From assembly GCF_040183065.1 (NCBI RefSeq), contig NC_091132.1, forward strand, positions 161,904,602 through 161,968,601: a stretch of DNA of 64,000 nucleotides. The letters are read 5' to 3'. The position numbers were made by a program, and so were the translations under genes. The notes beneath the pieces were generated by a model that worked only from the letters and a program-made list of their open reading frames with translations, did not search any database and had not been told where the DNA came from. Below, one piece after another: positions 21,292-33,031 of this stretch (position 1 is the stretch's first letter; each line of letters begins with the position of its first letter). This stretch comes from Periplaneta americana. Lineage: Eukaryota > Arthropoda > Insecta > Blattodea > Blattidae.

Positions 21292-24200
21292 TATCTTATT
21301 CTAAAAAAGTCCTCCATCTGAAATTGGAATACATATCTCACCTTTGAATACCCTGGGATTCGATCCTAGAACCTATTTGTTCAGTGGACCACCATCATAG
21401 GCATTATGTTACGAATTCGTTCAAGAATAAACTCTTAAAAATTAATACTTAGACACAATTAACGCCAAATCTCCCAAATTCATTAAATATATAATTTAAC
21501 TGTTATATACAAATTGTATTCATTGGTTTACTATTAGCCTAATGACAAGTAACCTCGCTAATAAATTACAAATTAATTAACTTTTATTATACAGAACAGT
21601 ATATTAAAATGGTAAATATTCACAAGCTAGCGTTAGTCCACTTATCTACTATCAATTGTCTTATTTACGTGTATTAAATCAATTCATTACACTACTCCAT
21701 TTAGACTAAAGGCTTTAGTATTCTAATAATCTTACGAAGACTTTTGCATCACGAAAGAACTTTAACTTCCGTAATTATGTAAAGCTATCGACACAGATAG
21801 CGAAAGTAGTGTAAATTGAAGCATCGAAGAAAGATTATTAGGTTACTATATAATAGAATAGAAACCTCCGATCAATGTGCTGTATACTTGAGTTGCTATA
21901 CCGCCGTTCGTATAGTGCAAACGGAACAACAGAAGCTCATCAAATGCTTATAAACTTTATAAATATCATTAGAAAAGCATACCTGGACTATGGACATACA
22001 CCATTTACACCACCACTGAACAACAACTTTGAGGCAAGTTAAATTATCAAAATTTTATAAAAAATTTTTCGTACTTGCAAAGTAATGCGTAGATATACAT
22101 GACGTCATATAAGCCTCTTACGTCATCCAACTTATTGATCAGACAACAGCGACTCTTCATTGGTTCCTTCCGACTTTTCATAAAAATTATTTCACTACTC
22201 ACTCTGGACTGGGTACACGTGAAATCCTTGACATCAGGAATAATAATAGAGAGGACCCACATTAAAAAGTCAGTCGTTTTTCTGAGACACTTATGTTATA
22301 TGACATAACTATTATGTTGTATATTTTCCAGGAAGGAAATATATTAGATCTGGACATGACAGAAATAAAGACGGAATGTATGGATCAGAGCTATGATCTG
22401 AAATCTGAGATGACATTTGAGGAACCTCCTGTGCCGATTGACTTTCCCGTCATGAAAAGCGAGCCGGAGGTAAGTGCAATTTATGAAGTGTGTTAGATGG
22501 TATTTTACTGGCAGATGGGTGCTACGAAAACGATTTTAGCTTTCATGCTGTCCAATTCTTTGTCCTGTAGTCCTTCGTAAATATTTTCCACTCAATTTTT
22601 CTTCCACAGACTGATGCTGAAGGTTTACTAAATCATATCAGTCTTGAATTCTTACAATTTCTACTTCTAATTTAATTGACAGCCTCATATAGAGTTACTC
22701 GGTGATTGGTGAGTTAACTTTTGTTTTGTGCCTGGTGTAGGCAATACAGTTATTTAGGTTTCTTGTAATTTTTCGTTTTAAATTCTTTCGATAGTTGATA
22801 TCCACATCATAGACGCCTATTTCTTGAGACGTCAATAGTTTGCAAATCTGCATGAACGTCATATTTCACGATGACTACTTCAGAGTATTGTTGGGGTGTG
22901 CTTTGAAGTCTTGTAAATTCGTCTGTGTGATAGGTTTGTCGCTGGATTCTAGAGTTCCAAAATCACAGCCCCGACATACCAATATCTCTGCCTGATATGG
23001 GACTCACAGTGGTAGCGACTGTTGTACGTATAAATGACAGCTTCAGTGTCCAGACAATTGTAAGTCACATGCTTCTGTTGTAGGTCAACACAAATGAGAT
23101 TAATTAATATTGTTTCAACTCAAAAGTTGTCGTCGGTAACTCTTTGTTAGTGAAGCTATGGAGTCGCTATATTCTTCCATGAATGCTTCTCTTAATCATT
23201 CGCAAATATTCTTGATCGAATGTACTTGCCTACATATGGCGATGACAGTTGAGAGCGTGTGTTTTCTTCTGTTTGCACACTGAGCTAATCACTATTGTTC
23301 ACATAAAGCAGGGCACTGGCATATCAATTCAATTTTCTGAAGAGTGCTAAAGATAAACATTTTTCTGCATATTAAAAGCTGGGCACTCCTTTTGGCTTAT
23401 TCAGAGATTTGTTGATTACAGTGATATTGAGTTCTAGGCGAATTGGAAATCCACAGATAGGGGTGGTTACCTCCCCACAATCGCCAATAATGATTTGAAC
23501 ACAAAAATCATACTCTGACAGAATCGCAATTACCTATGACAGCGATTTTTCCGAAGCTTACACAGTTGGCAAATGTAACAGCAGCACCCAAATTTAGTTT
23601 CAGAGTTCCCTTGCCATTCCCCTCCACTCTTCAGTAGCAACCTCACACTGTTACTTGGTGAGGACTATTTAATCATTTCATCGAGTTCAAAGTCCCACCT
23701 TTAACGAATAGAAAGGATGGGATCAATAACATGGATCTGGACTTTGGAAAAAAATAAAAATATGAAAGCCGTAAGTGAAGTAAATGAACATAGTTATACT
23801 TGGAATTGTCACCTGAATATTCACAATTGAGGAAATTTCTTCCATTGTTGTTTACACTATGCAAAATACTTTTCCTCCGCTTTCAAATTGTTTTAGAATT
23901 TTACTAAACTTCGGTCATTTACTTTAGTTCTAAGGTTATTCTAATTTCGAAGATATCTGAAATAGTTTCAAAATACCTTACCAAAAATTTCCATCACCAA
24001 CTTTTCCGTAAGAATTTGATCACTTCTCTACTAGATGTTCCTGAATCCTACTCACTTATGACCATCTCAGATTACGATTCAAGTTTCATTCTTATTTACT
24101 CTCTCAATTGACTTTTAGTTTACGAAATTGTTACTTAATACGGGACATTGTTCACAAAATGCCATAATATTTTGTTTTGATGTTTGCTAAATTCATCTTC

Positions 24201-26055
24201 CTTCTACACCAATAATGCTTGAATTGTTTACTGGATTAAATAGGATTTAAAAAAATTAGTCTGCTGCATTTAAGCTACCATTCAGTGAGCCTTCTACTAT
24301 TATTTTTCCATAGGTTATCTTCACGTACTCTTTTGCAGGACGGGGCATGTGAGATACATAAAGAGCAGGATGAGGTTGAACTACAAGTAACGGCAGGAGA
24401 GAATGAAGTATTTACCGAAGGGTGAGTGAAGTGTGAGGGCCTTTACTTCTTTGTTGGTTTAATTGCTTTATTTATACAATAATGACGGAGAATATGAGCT
24501 ACTGTTTAGTTTCAACATGATTGTTGTTCAAATGAAGGACTCATTATTCTGAATTGCTATGTTCACATGTAAATCTGTCTGTATGTCTCGCTTTGTGTTT
24601 GTCTATCTGTCTCTCCTTATCTGTTTCTCTGCATCATTTTCTGTTTGTCAATCTATTCGTCCATTTATACGTTTGTGTGATAGTCTATGTATCCATTCAT
24701 CCCCCTACTCATCCATATTAACTTCTTTGTAAACAATTTGTTCTCATTTTTACATTTCCAGTCTCCAAACCTTAAAAGTGGATGACAATGATTTTATCCC
24801 CCATATCTTTACTTGCAGTTTTCATTATTTTACATCCTTACATAACTACTCTGTTGGTGGAGCAGGTGGACTTGTCAGCTATTTCTCAGTGATTGTCATA
24901 CTGGACAGTCAAGAAGAAGTAGTAGTTATGTGAGTTTAAGTTATTTTCCGTGGTTTTCCTCTCAATCCATTAAGAGAAGTTAGTGGGTAACTTACGGTCC
25001 TTTAACTCTGGACTCATCTTGCTAGCATTTACATCTTCATCTCATTCAGACGCTAGACAACCAACTATAGTTGTTGATAAAGTGTCGTAAAAGACCAACA
25101 TTAAAGCACTTATGAGAATTAACTTGCGTATTTCCACATATTTACTAAGTATAATATATTTGTATTGGATGTTATTTTGCTTTTCATGATATATCCTTCT
25201 TTAGGCTTCTTGTTCGAATTAACAGCACATTTTCTTCACAGCACTGGAGTTCCACCTTGCTGCCACAGTATTACAGAAGATGAATGCCTGGAAACATATG
25301 AGGAGACCTTCAAATGTGATATTTGTGGAGAGAGTTTTTTCGATTCGATAGAACTCAAAAGACATACTGCTCTACTCGAGCCCAAGAGACCGTTGATATC
25401 TGATGATTGTGGAAAGGATTATATGCAGGTGGATCTTCTCAAAACACACGCTTGTGTACACACAGACGACCAGACTTGCAGTTGTGATATCTGTAGAAAG
25501 AAATTTTCGGGAACTATTCGTCGCACAGGCAACATATCCCTCAGTTGTGATGTATGTGGAAAGAAGTTTTCGAAATCTGGTAATCTAAAAAGACATTCAG
25601 TCGTACATACAGGGGAGAAGGCATTCGGTTGTGATATTTGTGGAAAGAAATTTTCGCTTTGTAGTAATTTAAAAAAGCATACACTCGTACACACAGGGGA
25701 AAAGCCATTAGGTTGTGATATTTGTGGAAAGAAATTTTCACAATCTAGTGCTCTGAAAACGCATGCACTCATTCACACAGGGGAGAAGCCATTCGGTTGT
25801 GTTGTATGTGGAAGGAAATTTTCGGAATCTGGTAGTCTAAAAAGACATTCAGTCGTACATACAGGGGAGAAGGCATTCAGTTGTGATATTTGTGGAATGA
25901 AATTTTCGCTTTCTAGTAATTTAAAAAAGCATACACTCGTACACACAGGGGAGAAGGCATTCGGTTGTGATATATGTGGAAGGAAATTTTCGGTTTCTAG
26001 TTCTCTTAAACGTCATGCAATTTTACACACAAGGGGGGTGGAAGGAATTCAGTAG
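18000..26055 (+). CDS. ZNF-2, complete C2H2 zinc-finger gene (five coding exons)
   Basis: Coding exons: 18000-18086, 20239-20376, 22332-22469, 24339-24421, 25242-26055, giving about 419 residues. Phases are 0, 0, 0 and 2, and every border is GT-AG. The N-terminal 120 residues are acidic modules with hydrophobic-Lys-x-Glu motifs; exons B and C are copies of one another. The C-terminus has six regular fingers plus three defective ones at its start. It is probably a nuclear DNA-binding transcriptional regulator; the N-terminal modules are of unknown function. It sits between ZNF-1 and ZNF-3 in the same orientation. The array has been cut by a premature stop, with finger relics running on to about 26800. 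Confidence 0.8.
18813..19955 (+). mobile_element. Non-autonomous Helitron
   Basis: Starts TCTATACTAATAATAAATC and ends GGGCACGGCTAG, inserted between A and T without target duplication: the Helitron rules (5' TC, 3' CTRR, AT target). ZNF-4 keeps the joined site near 58572 (ATAAATACATTAAATAATTC). Inside is the phrase CACGCGATAATGGCTGAACG, common in insect Helitrons as I recall. It has no Rep/helicase gene. Near 19500 is an ATAAT repeat run. A short related stretch (CTCTGGACCAAA) lies near 28720. Confidence 0.8.
20239..20376 (+). CDS. ZNF-2 exon B
   Basis: 138 bp, phase 0 on both sides, acceptor GTGTTGCAG, donor GTGAGT. Encodes EGNLLDLQVIAIKTECMD then a SYEVKPKMTFDK stretch. The second Lys motif has decayed to VKPK here; it is VKSE in ZNF-3 and ZNF-4. 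Confidence 0.75.
21034..22154 (+). mobile_element. M-family TIR element, copy 2 (intron B-C)
   Basis: Ends AGTTGCTATTCTTCCAGACG and GATCAGACAACAGCGACT are inverted variants of the family termini. Contains a tRNA-like head on the minus strand (GGGATTCGATCCTAGAACC near 21356), a TGACGTCA palindrome near 22099 and an (ATT)n run. Confidence 0.65.
21232..21289. repeat. (ATT)n microsatellite
   Basis: About 19 ATT units inside the M-family element; absent from the ZNF-3 copy at the matching place (near 40570). Confidence 0.95.
22332..22469 (+). CDS. ZNF-2 exon C
   Basis: 138 bp, phase 0, acceptor TTTTCCAG, donor GTAAGT. Encodes EGNILDLDMTEIKTECMD and ends VMKSEPE. Same length and register as exon B, so it arose by internal exon duplication. 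Three hydrophobic-Lys-x-Glu motifs: IKTE, LKSE, MKSE. Confidence 0.78.
22470..24338 (+). other. ZNF-2 intron C-D, largely free of insertions
   Basis: The cleanest version of this intron in the cluster. It serves as the empty-site reference for insertions at 1047, 2634, 42824, 45123, 60420 and 62683. No gene seen. Confidence 0.65.
24339..24421 (+). CDS. ZNF-2 exon D
   Basis: 83 bp, acceptor TTTTGCAG, donor GTGAGT, ending in phase 2. Encodes DGACEIHKEQDEVELQV and ends NEVFTEG with the last Gly split across the intron. Confidence 0.78.
24930..25105 (+). mobile_element. Ancient SINE remnant in intron D-E
   Basis: Degenerate SINE body (GTGGTTTTCCTCTC, then ATCTCATTCAGACGC and a TGTTGATAAAGTGTCGTAA 3' end). 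Present at the same place in ZNF-3 (47380-47560) and ZNF-4 (63665-63850), so it pre-dates those duplications. Confidence 0.65.
25242..26055 (+). CDS. ZNF-2 zinc-finger exon (six good fingers)
   Basis: After acceptor TTCTTCACAG (AG at 25240-25241) the leader GVPPCCHSITEDE precedes a finger lacking its last His (RHTALLEPK). Then comes one lacking its first Cys (ISDDCGKD) and a half finger cut at FSGTIRRTG. Six regular C2H2 fingers follow. Their specificity positions (-1,2,3,6) are KGNR, LSNK, QSAT, EGSR, LSNK, VSSR: few types, reused, as expected from recent finger duplication. The stop at 26053 interrupts what should have been the next linker and finger (reads TRGVEGIQ). The frame is open upstream to 25165, but the acceptor is conserved in all genes. 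Confidence 0.88.
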
Positions 26056-26800
26056 TGACGTATGTTTAAAAAAATTTTTCGTTCTCTAGTACACTGAATA
26101 AGGCATGTAATCGTACATACAGGGCAGAAGGCATTCAGTTGTGATATATGTGGAAAGAGATTTTCGGAATCTGGTAATCTAAAAAAACATGTAATCTTAC
26201 ATACTGGGGAGAAGGTATCAACTTGGGATATCTGTGGAAAATAATTTTCCCGTTATGTTAATATAAGAGAGCATGTACTCTTTCATAAACGAAAAAACCC
26301 ATTCAATTGTGATATATGTGGAAGGAAGCTTTACCAATCAGTTAATCTACAAAAGGGATGAACTTTTATATGAAGGGGAGAAGCGATTCTGATATCGTAT
26401 TTGTTGAAACAAATTTTTGGTATCTGGTAATCTAAAAAAGCATCTACTCTAACATACAGTCGAGAAACCTTGCAGTTGTGATAAATGTGGACAGAAATTT
26501 TCCTAATACGTCAATCTCAAAAAGCATGTACTTTTACTTACAGGGAAGAAGGCATACACTTGTGATATATGTGAAAAGAAGTTTTCGTAATCTAGTGCTC
26601 AGAAAAAGCATACAATCGTACACACTGGGGAGAAGGCGTTCAGTTGTGATATATGCGGAAAGAAATTTTCTCAATCTGGTACTCTGAAAGGCATGCTGTC
26701 GTACAGTCATGGTGAGAAGGCAATCAGTTATGATATGAATGAAAACAACTTTTCAGAATCTGGTAGTCTAATAGAGGATGCGCTCGTAGCCATGCGAGAT
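26056..26800 (+). pseudogene. Relic fingers downstream of the ZNF-2 stop
   Basis: About eight worn finger units follow the stop in changing frames. Recognisable phrases include GTGATATATGTGGAAAG and CATGTAATCTTACATACTGG, with in-frame stops such as GGAAAATAA. The equivalent tract in ZNF-3 (48501-49290) carries many of the same units. The ancestor of both therefore had about 15 fingers, and the tail was already decaying or free to decay. Confidence 0.75.
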
Positions 26801-26819
26801 GTTCAGCTGTGGTGATTGT

Positions 26820-27891
26820 AAAATATACATTGCATTTTCATGTGTTTCTTCTCTCTGAATTCAGTCATATGTTTACAGATATATTTAATGACCTTGTGGT
26901 GAAGTCAACTTTTCATTGTGAAAACTTATTCAACTGCTTGCCGTTACTGTAATGTTTTCTTTCTCGGGATAGTTTTGCTTTTAATTGTAAGTGAGATTTT
27001 CTTTCCATATGATTTGTTAAGTTACTGATTGTAACATAGCGTTCTATACTATCTCTACACGTTCCTGAATTACGTTTGTGAAGTCGGAACTTTAAAGAAT
27101 TAAATAGCCAAGAAGTGGACACATACAAAGCAAGCAGTGACTAGTATAGTTGTAACCTCAGAATAATACGGACTGAAGTGTAAATATTAATATTAAATTT
27201 GTTCCTTAATTGTGCCATGTGTAATACTATATTTATGTCATGAAAGATCAAGGTAATATATTGGTTTCGTACTGAATGTAATTTCTACATTGAATATTGT
27301 ACTTTCCTTGGCAATGCGTAAAATGAATAGCATTGCCTATAGTGAATACTTAATTTTTTAGACACAGGTATTTTAAAGACTCACTTTAGGCATTGATAAG
27401 TTAACAGTGAGAGAAGCGGCCCTGGGCTAAAGGTAATTGTAGTTTAAGTAAAATTATATATTCAAGCCTTAAAATTCGGTGCTGGTATTATGTCACAATT
27501 CGAAAGCACTACCATTAAAAAAAAATTTCCCCATTAGACTACAGACATACCTAATGCAGAAAATTAATATTTTCAGGTTGGCTTCAAGAGGATAGAGATA
27601 AAAAAATTCTAAAGAGGTATTTTGTAAAATATGCAACTCCTCTTTGACAACCCATGTAGCAAATTTGAAAAAGCATGGTAGCAGTAGTATGCATAGAAGG
27701 ATGTTGTCTACTAGTTTCTTGCCGTAAAATAAAAAGTTATGAAACCATATTCTTGTTGTTTCCAGAGGGAAGAACGTATTAAATTTAAAATTAGGTGTAA
27801 ACCTATACAGTGTTATTCATTCGTCGGTTAGAACAAGTAATTACCTCTGTGAGACGTTGAGATCTGCTTGCCAAGGATTATATTTTCAAGA
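26820..27891 (+). other. Conserved 3' flank of ZNF-2
   Basis: Parallels 14850-15290 and 49310-50400. No gene is evident; short frames are not conserved between copies. Confidence 0.55.
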
Positions 27892-28139
27892 AGGTTAGTA
27901 AGTTATTTTACGACGCTTTATCAACAGCTTAGGTTATTTAGCGTCTGAATGAGATGAAGGTGATAATGCCGGTGAAATGAGTCCGGGGTCCAACACCGTA
28001 AGTTACCCATGCAGTTGCTCATATTGGGTTGAGGGAAAACCTCAACCAGGTAACTTGCCCTGACCGGGAATCGAACCCGGGCCACCTGGTTTCGCGGCTA
28101 GATGCTAGATGTGCTAACCGTTACTCCACAGGTGTGGAC
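27892..28139 (-). mobile_element. tRNA-derived SINE, full length
   Basis: Read on the minus strand: a tRNA-like head (TGGAGTAACGGTTAGCAC as box A, GGGTTCGATTCCC as box B), a body with GGTTGAGGTTTTCCCTC, and a 3' end ATAAAGCGTCGTAAAAT. Flanked by TATTTTCAAGA on both sides (27881-27891 and 28140-28150). ZNF-3 has one copy of that sequence near 50366, the empty site. Confidence 0.9.
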
Positions 28140-28150
28140 TATTTTCAAGA

Positions 28151-29172
28151 TCTTCAGGTACCGGTACTTAGGACAAAATGCGCACATTTAATAAATTTTG
28201 TTATTTGCCCATTAATGTTAAAATCCGTAGCTAATTTTGTAGGAGATTTGTTCTATTAGTTAATATTGGACGAATTTACTGGTATTTCTGAACATATGTA
28301 TCTATGTCTATGGCGCTAAACTGGAGAATTCCCACGGTATCTTTGAACTGGGCCATTATGTTTAGCACCAAATTTAAGTAAATACACAATCTTGCCAACA
28401 TAAGAACACGACGTTGGTTTGTGGCGTCGTTGGAGGGAGAAATTTGCTTCTTTTCTCTCTCTACCTCCTTCGTTCTGAACATTACTAAGAGATAGCACCA
28501 ATGTTAGCTACAAGATATATTTGCGCAAATATATTGAAGTAGATTACGTGACCTATTACGTGACTTAGATGAGAGTCTCGAGACAAAACAGTTTTGCTAT
28601 ATTTCTTTTTTTTTTTTGTTTTATTAAATGTTAAGCACAGGAACGCCATTTCGTAATTTTATTGAGGAAACAAGCCAAACAAATTATCTTTGCATCAAAA
28701 ACGGATGCTCTCTGGACCAAATTATTTCATAAATGTTTGAATGCAACAGAAGCCAGAAGTCTTGCACTTGACTAATGCAGTGAATTATTTAAGAATATAG
28801 TCGCGAACTTTACTGCCATCATTTCGATTCTGTTGTTTGGCAAGGCTCGGTACGGCCTGGTGACTTGTGGCCAGCGAGTAACGTCGACTATCGACATTGC
28901 TCTGCCGTGGGTATTATCCAGTTGTTCCCATATTTATTACCCACTGTTTCGCCAGTTCCTATTTTTCATAGGGAATCTGCAAGAAAAGACTGTATGGTAT
29001 GCCCGGCTTGGTTACATATGTATGCATGAAAACAGTACTGCTTATTAACAACTCTTTGAACGTAGCTTTATAAAATTTCCCTTAAATATTATTTATCATT
29101 TGTCTTTTTTCTTCTGCTATTGCAGTTATAAGCAGCTCAAATAAGAGGCATTTTTTTTTTATTTTCGTAGGG
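28151..29172. other. ZNF-2 3' flank with old repeats
   Basis: Partly homologous to 14990-15420 and 50400-51110. The segment 28230-28840 is unique to this copy and includes a stretch (28690-28760) resembling the Helitron interior. No gene seen. Confidence 0.4.
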
Positions 29173-29352
29173 CCCAGTCTTAGAATACAGTCACGAAGTT
29201 GGAGTTGTGAGGGTGCTAGGCACAATTGACTGTGCGGGTACTATTTCGCATTGTCTGTAATGAGGCGATATTAGTGATCCTAGTGGTTTGGAACTATGTA
29301 TGGATGCATATGTACTACGCTTTGAGCTTCTCAACTGTATATACTAGACTGT
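29173..29352. mobile_element. 180-bp miniature of the THAP-exon family
   Basis: Ends CCCAGTCTTAGAATACAG and CTGTATATACTAGACTGT; the interior matches 6598-6779 (GAGGCGATATTAGTGATCC). It sits just before the candidate ZNF-3 promoter. No clean target duplication is visible, so a small target deletion or decay is likely. Confidence 0.7.
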
Positions 29353-29389
29353 GACAGACGAATTTAGACACTGAAACCCATCCTCTGTT

Positions 29390-29635
29390 TCTTCCGCACC
29401 GCTACGAGCGCTATACAAGGAAACTTGGGCACTTTATAATCTGTCTTCTAATTCGTTGGTTTATTTAGGTTGGGGAAAAATCTCAGTTGTGTGGAAAATC
29501 AAGTTGTAGTGTCTGACGACAACACAGCTGCTGTCACGGCATCCTTGATCACCTCATCCTGAACAATAAAGTTGTAACAATGTTGGCTGATATCTGAAGG
29601 AGGGTTATAACTACGTTATATTATGTTTCATACGG
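29390..29635 (+). promoter_or_regulatory. Candidate promoter and 5'UTR exon of ZNF-3
   Basis: Same block as 15480-15765: GCACCGCTACGAGCGCTATAC, CACTTTATAAT, and CCTTGATCACCTCATCCTG before donor GTAAGT at 29636. The base before the donor is G here (ACGG/GTAAGT) instead of ACAG. Confidence 0.48.
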
Positions 29636-29659
29636 GTAAGTGTATTGTTAAATTTTATT

Positions 29660-30359
29660 ATATTCGGCGAATCTTTCTCATGCCCCACCTACTAATAAAT
29701 ATATTGAAAAATGTCTTGGATTTAAAGTATTGAGTACTAAATAATTGATGCGATCACTGGGAGAGCTGTAAGTCCACCCAACCCTCCCAAAATACGTACC
29801 TTCCTAATATAAGAAAATCGTCGTGGGTGAAGGAAGAATACCGTCAATCTCTTTAATGTAACAGTGGGTTTCAGTGTTGCCAACATAGTAATAATATACA
29901 TACCTAATCAAACCTAAACTAAGCTTTCTGATAATACGACGCACATAATCAAACCTAACCTACCACATAATACACATCTAATCAAACCTTACCTAACTTG
30001 TCCCATAATACTACACACCAGTAGTAACATTCCTCACTTTTAGTATCATTTCGCTTTCTTGTATTGCTGGCTCTGCCAATCCTGTCGGTTTCCATCTAGT
30101 GGAAGTGGATCGTACTTATACTACTAATTTGAAGAAGCAGCAATTGCGACATTCATATTAATTACATTTTACCTGTTTCGTGATATACGGTACTAAATGT
30201 GTAAATGTATTAATAATTCTCTATATATGGTACAATAAGGTTTTACACGTGTTGTGGTTGTGAGAAAACTATTGAAAATTGGTTTATAGCGCCAAAAAGG
30301 CGGTGACAAATGTGCGCAATATTCGTTCAGTGGCTGGTGGAAGCTCTACATTAACGTTA
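29660..30359. other. Insertion in the first intron of ZNF-3
   Basis: Absent from ZNF-2 at the matching place. Includes loosely repeated AATCAAACCTAACCT words near 29915-30000. The part from about 30225 (GGTTTTACACGTGTTGTGG) recurs at 51990-52060 in ZNF-4. No gene seen. Confidence 0.4.
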
Positions 30360-30744
30360 TATTCTATGTATGTGTAAGTTATTTGGTCTGTACTTCACAA
30401 ATGGAGTTCGAGCGAAACAAGCTCGAACTTTTGAATTAACCCTCAACCACCCAGGCATGGTCACTCAGACCTTTGCGGTTGGTCACACTGCTTATATCTC
30501 CATTTCAAATTTAATTGCGCTGCTGTGATTCTGTGTAATTGTTTATTGTTGTTGACGAAGACCTCTGTCATAGTGATTTGTTTGTAACTGCCTCTGGCAG
30601 TATTTTATCAACAGTAATCTCACTAGACGTTTTGATTTATCTAGAGAAAATCAAAACTCGAGTGGGATTTAATTGACTATTACACGATTAAAAGAAAGTA
30701 TATAAAGATTAGAAGTGACGAAGTACTCCAATACAATAAAATAT

Positions 30745-30871
30745 GCTGGGTGACTTTCGGTGCTGGACCCCGGACTCATTTCACCGGCATTATCACCTTC
30801 ATATCATTCAGACGCTAAATAACCTAGATGTTGACACAGCGTCGTAAAATAACCAAATAAAATAAAAAAAA
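30745..30871 (+). mobile_element. 5'-truncated SINE
   Basis: Only the 3' half of the tRNA-derived SINE (GCTGGGTGACTTTCGG to the A-rich tail). Flanked by ATACAATAAAATAT at 30731-30744 and 30872-30885. The second tandem unit shows the empty site near 31990, so this copy inserted after that duplication. Confidence 0.9.
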
Positions 30872-31582
30872 ATACAATAAAATATTAATTGACTTACGAA
30901 AATACAACTGTCTTCAAATGTATTATTGTACCATCTCAACATTACAAATATTACGCTAGATGCATGCTAGATGGCAGTAGTGAGTTACGATTACTAGCAA
31001 TGCCTTCTCGTCGAGAAGTTCTCGATCTATACACGATGGCAATGTTACTAGTTAAGAAGGCTTTGTTGATTCAGTTTCATTTTTATTAAAACAGTTGTAT
31101 TCCACTTCAGTTATCCGAATCCCAGTAATCAACGTCACTTGACAGATGATTTTCAATAAATCTTAATATTAAACAATCTCTGATACGTGACTATCCATAA
31201 TATCATATAGCAGAAGCTATAACATAACCTAACTAATGTACACAAGTGTTAGAAAAGTTTTAATTAACGACGATGACATAAAAAATAAACATGAATAATT
31301 TTAAAAGGAATAATTATAGAATGTACAATTTTCAAATTTGAATGTGGTCGGTGGTTCAATTGATGTTATATTGGACGTGTGCGTAATAGAAGTGGAACTC
31401 GTTAATTAAGGCTTACATGGTGTATTCAACTTATTCAGGATTTCCGAATGGTGCTCTTCATTTATTTGTAAATCGTTTTTCGGAAGCTGCATAGGTATGA
31501 TCAGTATTTTTTATTAATTCTTGTTCTTGAATGCGAATGCGAGTCATATTTGAAACTGCTGTGCATCGACTGGAGTGGTTTG

Positions 31583-31585
<3 letters not shown>

Positions 31586-31640
<55 letters not shown>

Positions 31641-31647
31641 TTTTTTT
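31586..31647. repeat. (AT)n then T25 tract
   Basis: About 18 AT units followed by about 25 T. The other tandem unit has only a short TTTTCTGTTTTTT here (near 32700), so this is a local expansion. Confidence 0.9.
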
Positions 31648-33031
31648 GACGTCCAGACCAGAGCAGTTTCAAATGTTGGCAAAGAAAGAAACAAATGCTA
31701 GGGACGCGATAAAATTAAACAAATGCTAGGGACGCGATAAAATTGTGCGATAAGCAGCCATGATTGGTTGAAATACGTCCTTTCGTACCGTTTTATTGGT
31801 CAAAAGTAGTATGACGTAGTAAGAGTGTAATAGTCAACAGTAATCTCACTAGAGGTGTTGATTTTATCGATAAATCTGCGAGTGGAATACGAGCAGATTT
31901 ATCTAGAGAAAATCAAAACTCGAGTGGGATTTAATTGACTATTACACGATTAGAAGAAAGTATATAAAGATTAGAAGTAACAAAGTACTCCAATGCAATA
32001 AAATAATAATTGGCTTACGAAAATACAACTGTCTTCAAATGTATTATTGTACCATCTCAACATTACGCTAGATGGGAGTAGTGTTTTATGATTATGTTTT
32101 CTTGTTACCGGTATCAGTTGTGCCAACTATGGAATCATCATTGAACTCTGTGGACTGTTACTAGTCAAGAAGGCTTTGTTGATTCAGTTTCATTTTTATT
32201 AAAACATTTGCATTTCACTTCAATCATCCGGATCCCAGTAATCAACGTCACTTGACAGATGATTTTCAACAAATCTTAGTATTAAAAAATCTCTGATACG
32301 TGACTTTCCATAATATATAGCAGAAGCTATAACAAACATAACCTAAATAATATAAACGAGTGTTAGAAAAGTTTTAATTACGGATGATGAAATAAACAAG
32401 AAACGTTTTAATTAACGATGATGAAATAAAAAATAAACGAATAATTTTAAAAGAAACAATTACTGAAAGTACAATTTTCAAAATGTTTAATGTTTTAGTG
32501 GTTGGTGTTTCAGATGTTATATTGGACGTGTGCGTAAAAGAAGCGAACTCGTTGATTTACATGGTGTATCCCTCAACTTATTAAGGATTTCCGAATGGTG
32601 CTCTTCATATAAGACCAGTGATCTTTATTAATTCTTGTTCTTGAATTCCAATGCGAGTCATATTTGAAAGTGATGTGCATCGATTGGAGTGGTTTGTAAT
32701 TTTCTGTTTTTTGACGTCCAGACCAGTGCAGTTTGAAATGTTGGCAAACAAAGAAACAAATGCTAGGGTAGTGATAAAAATAAACAAATGCTAGGGACGC
32801 GATAAAATTAAACAAATGCTAGGGACGCGATAAAATTGTGCGATAAGCAACCATGATTGGTTGAAAGACGTCCTTTCGTACCGTTTTATTGGTCGAAAGT
32901 AGTGTGACGTAGTAAAAGTGTAATAGTCACATCTATATTATTTCCGGCGGTCTGGCGGACCATGCCTGGGTACTCACTATGATTAGGAAGCCTGCTCCTT
33001 CGTGTAATGTCAATGTGAAAATCCTAAGATC

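Larger units (their letters stand above)
30620..32930. repeat. Tandem pair of about 1.1-1.2 kb inside the piggyBac-like element
   Basis: Unit 1 (about 30620-31833) and unit 2 (about 31834-32930) both open CAGTAATCTCACTAGA and close AGTGTAATAGTCA. Each contains GACTATTACACGATTA near its start, the inverse of the closing phrase, so each unit may hold an inner element with ends TGACTATTACAC. A 33-bp phrase around GCTAGGGACGCGATAAAATT is repeated twice in unit 1 and two to three times in unit 2. Confidence 0.75.

Noticed and set aside
28050-28139. Possible tRNA gene on the minus strand
   Set aside because: It is continuous with a SINE body and tail, flanked by an 11-bp duplication, with an empty site in ZNF-3.
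29915-30000. Subtelomeric (TTAGG)n tract
   Set aside because: The AACCTAACCT words are loose and interrupted, too few and too irregular for telomeric DNA.
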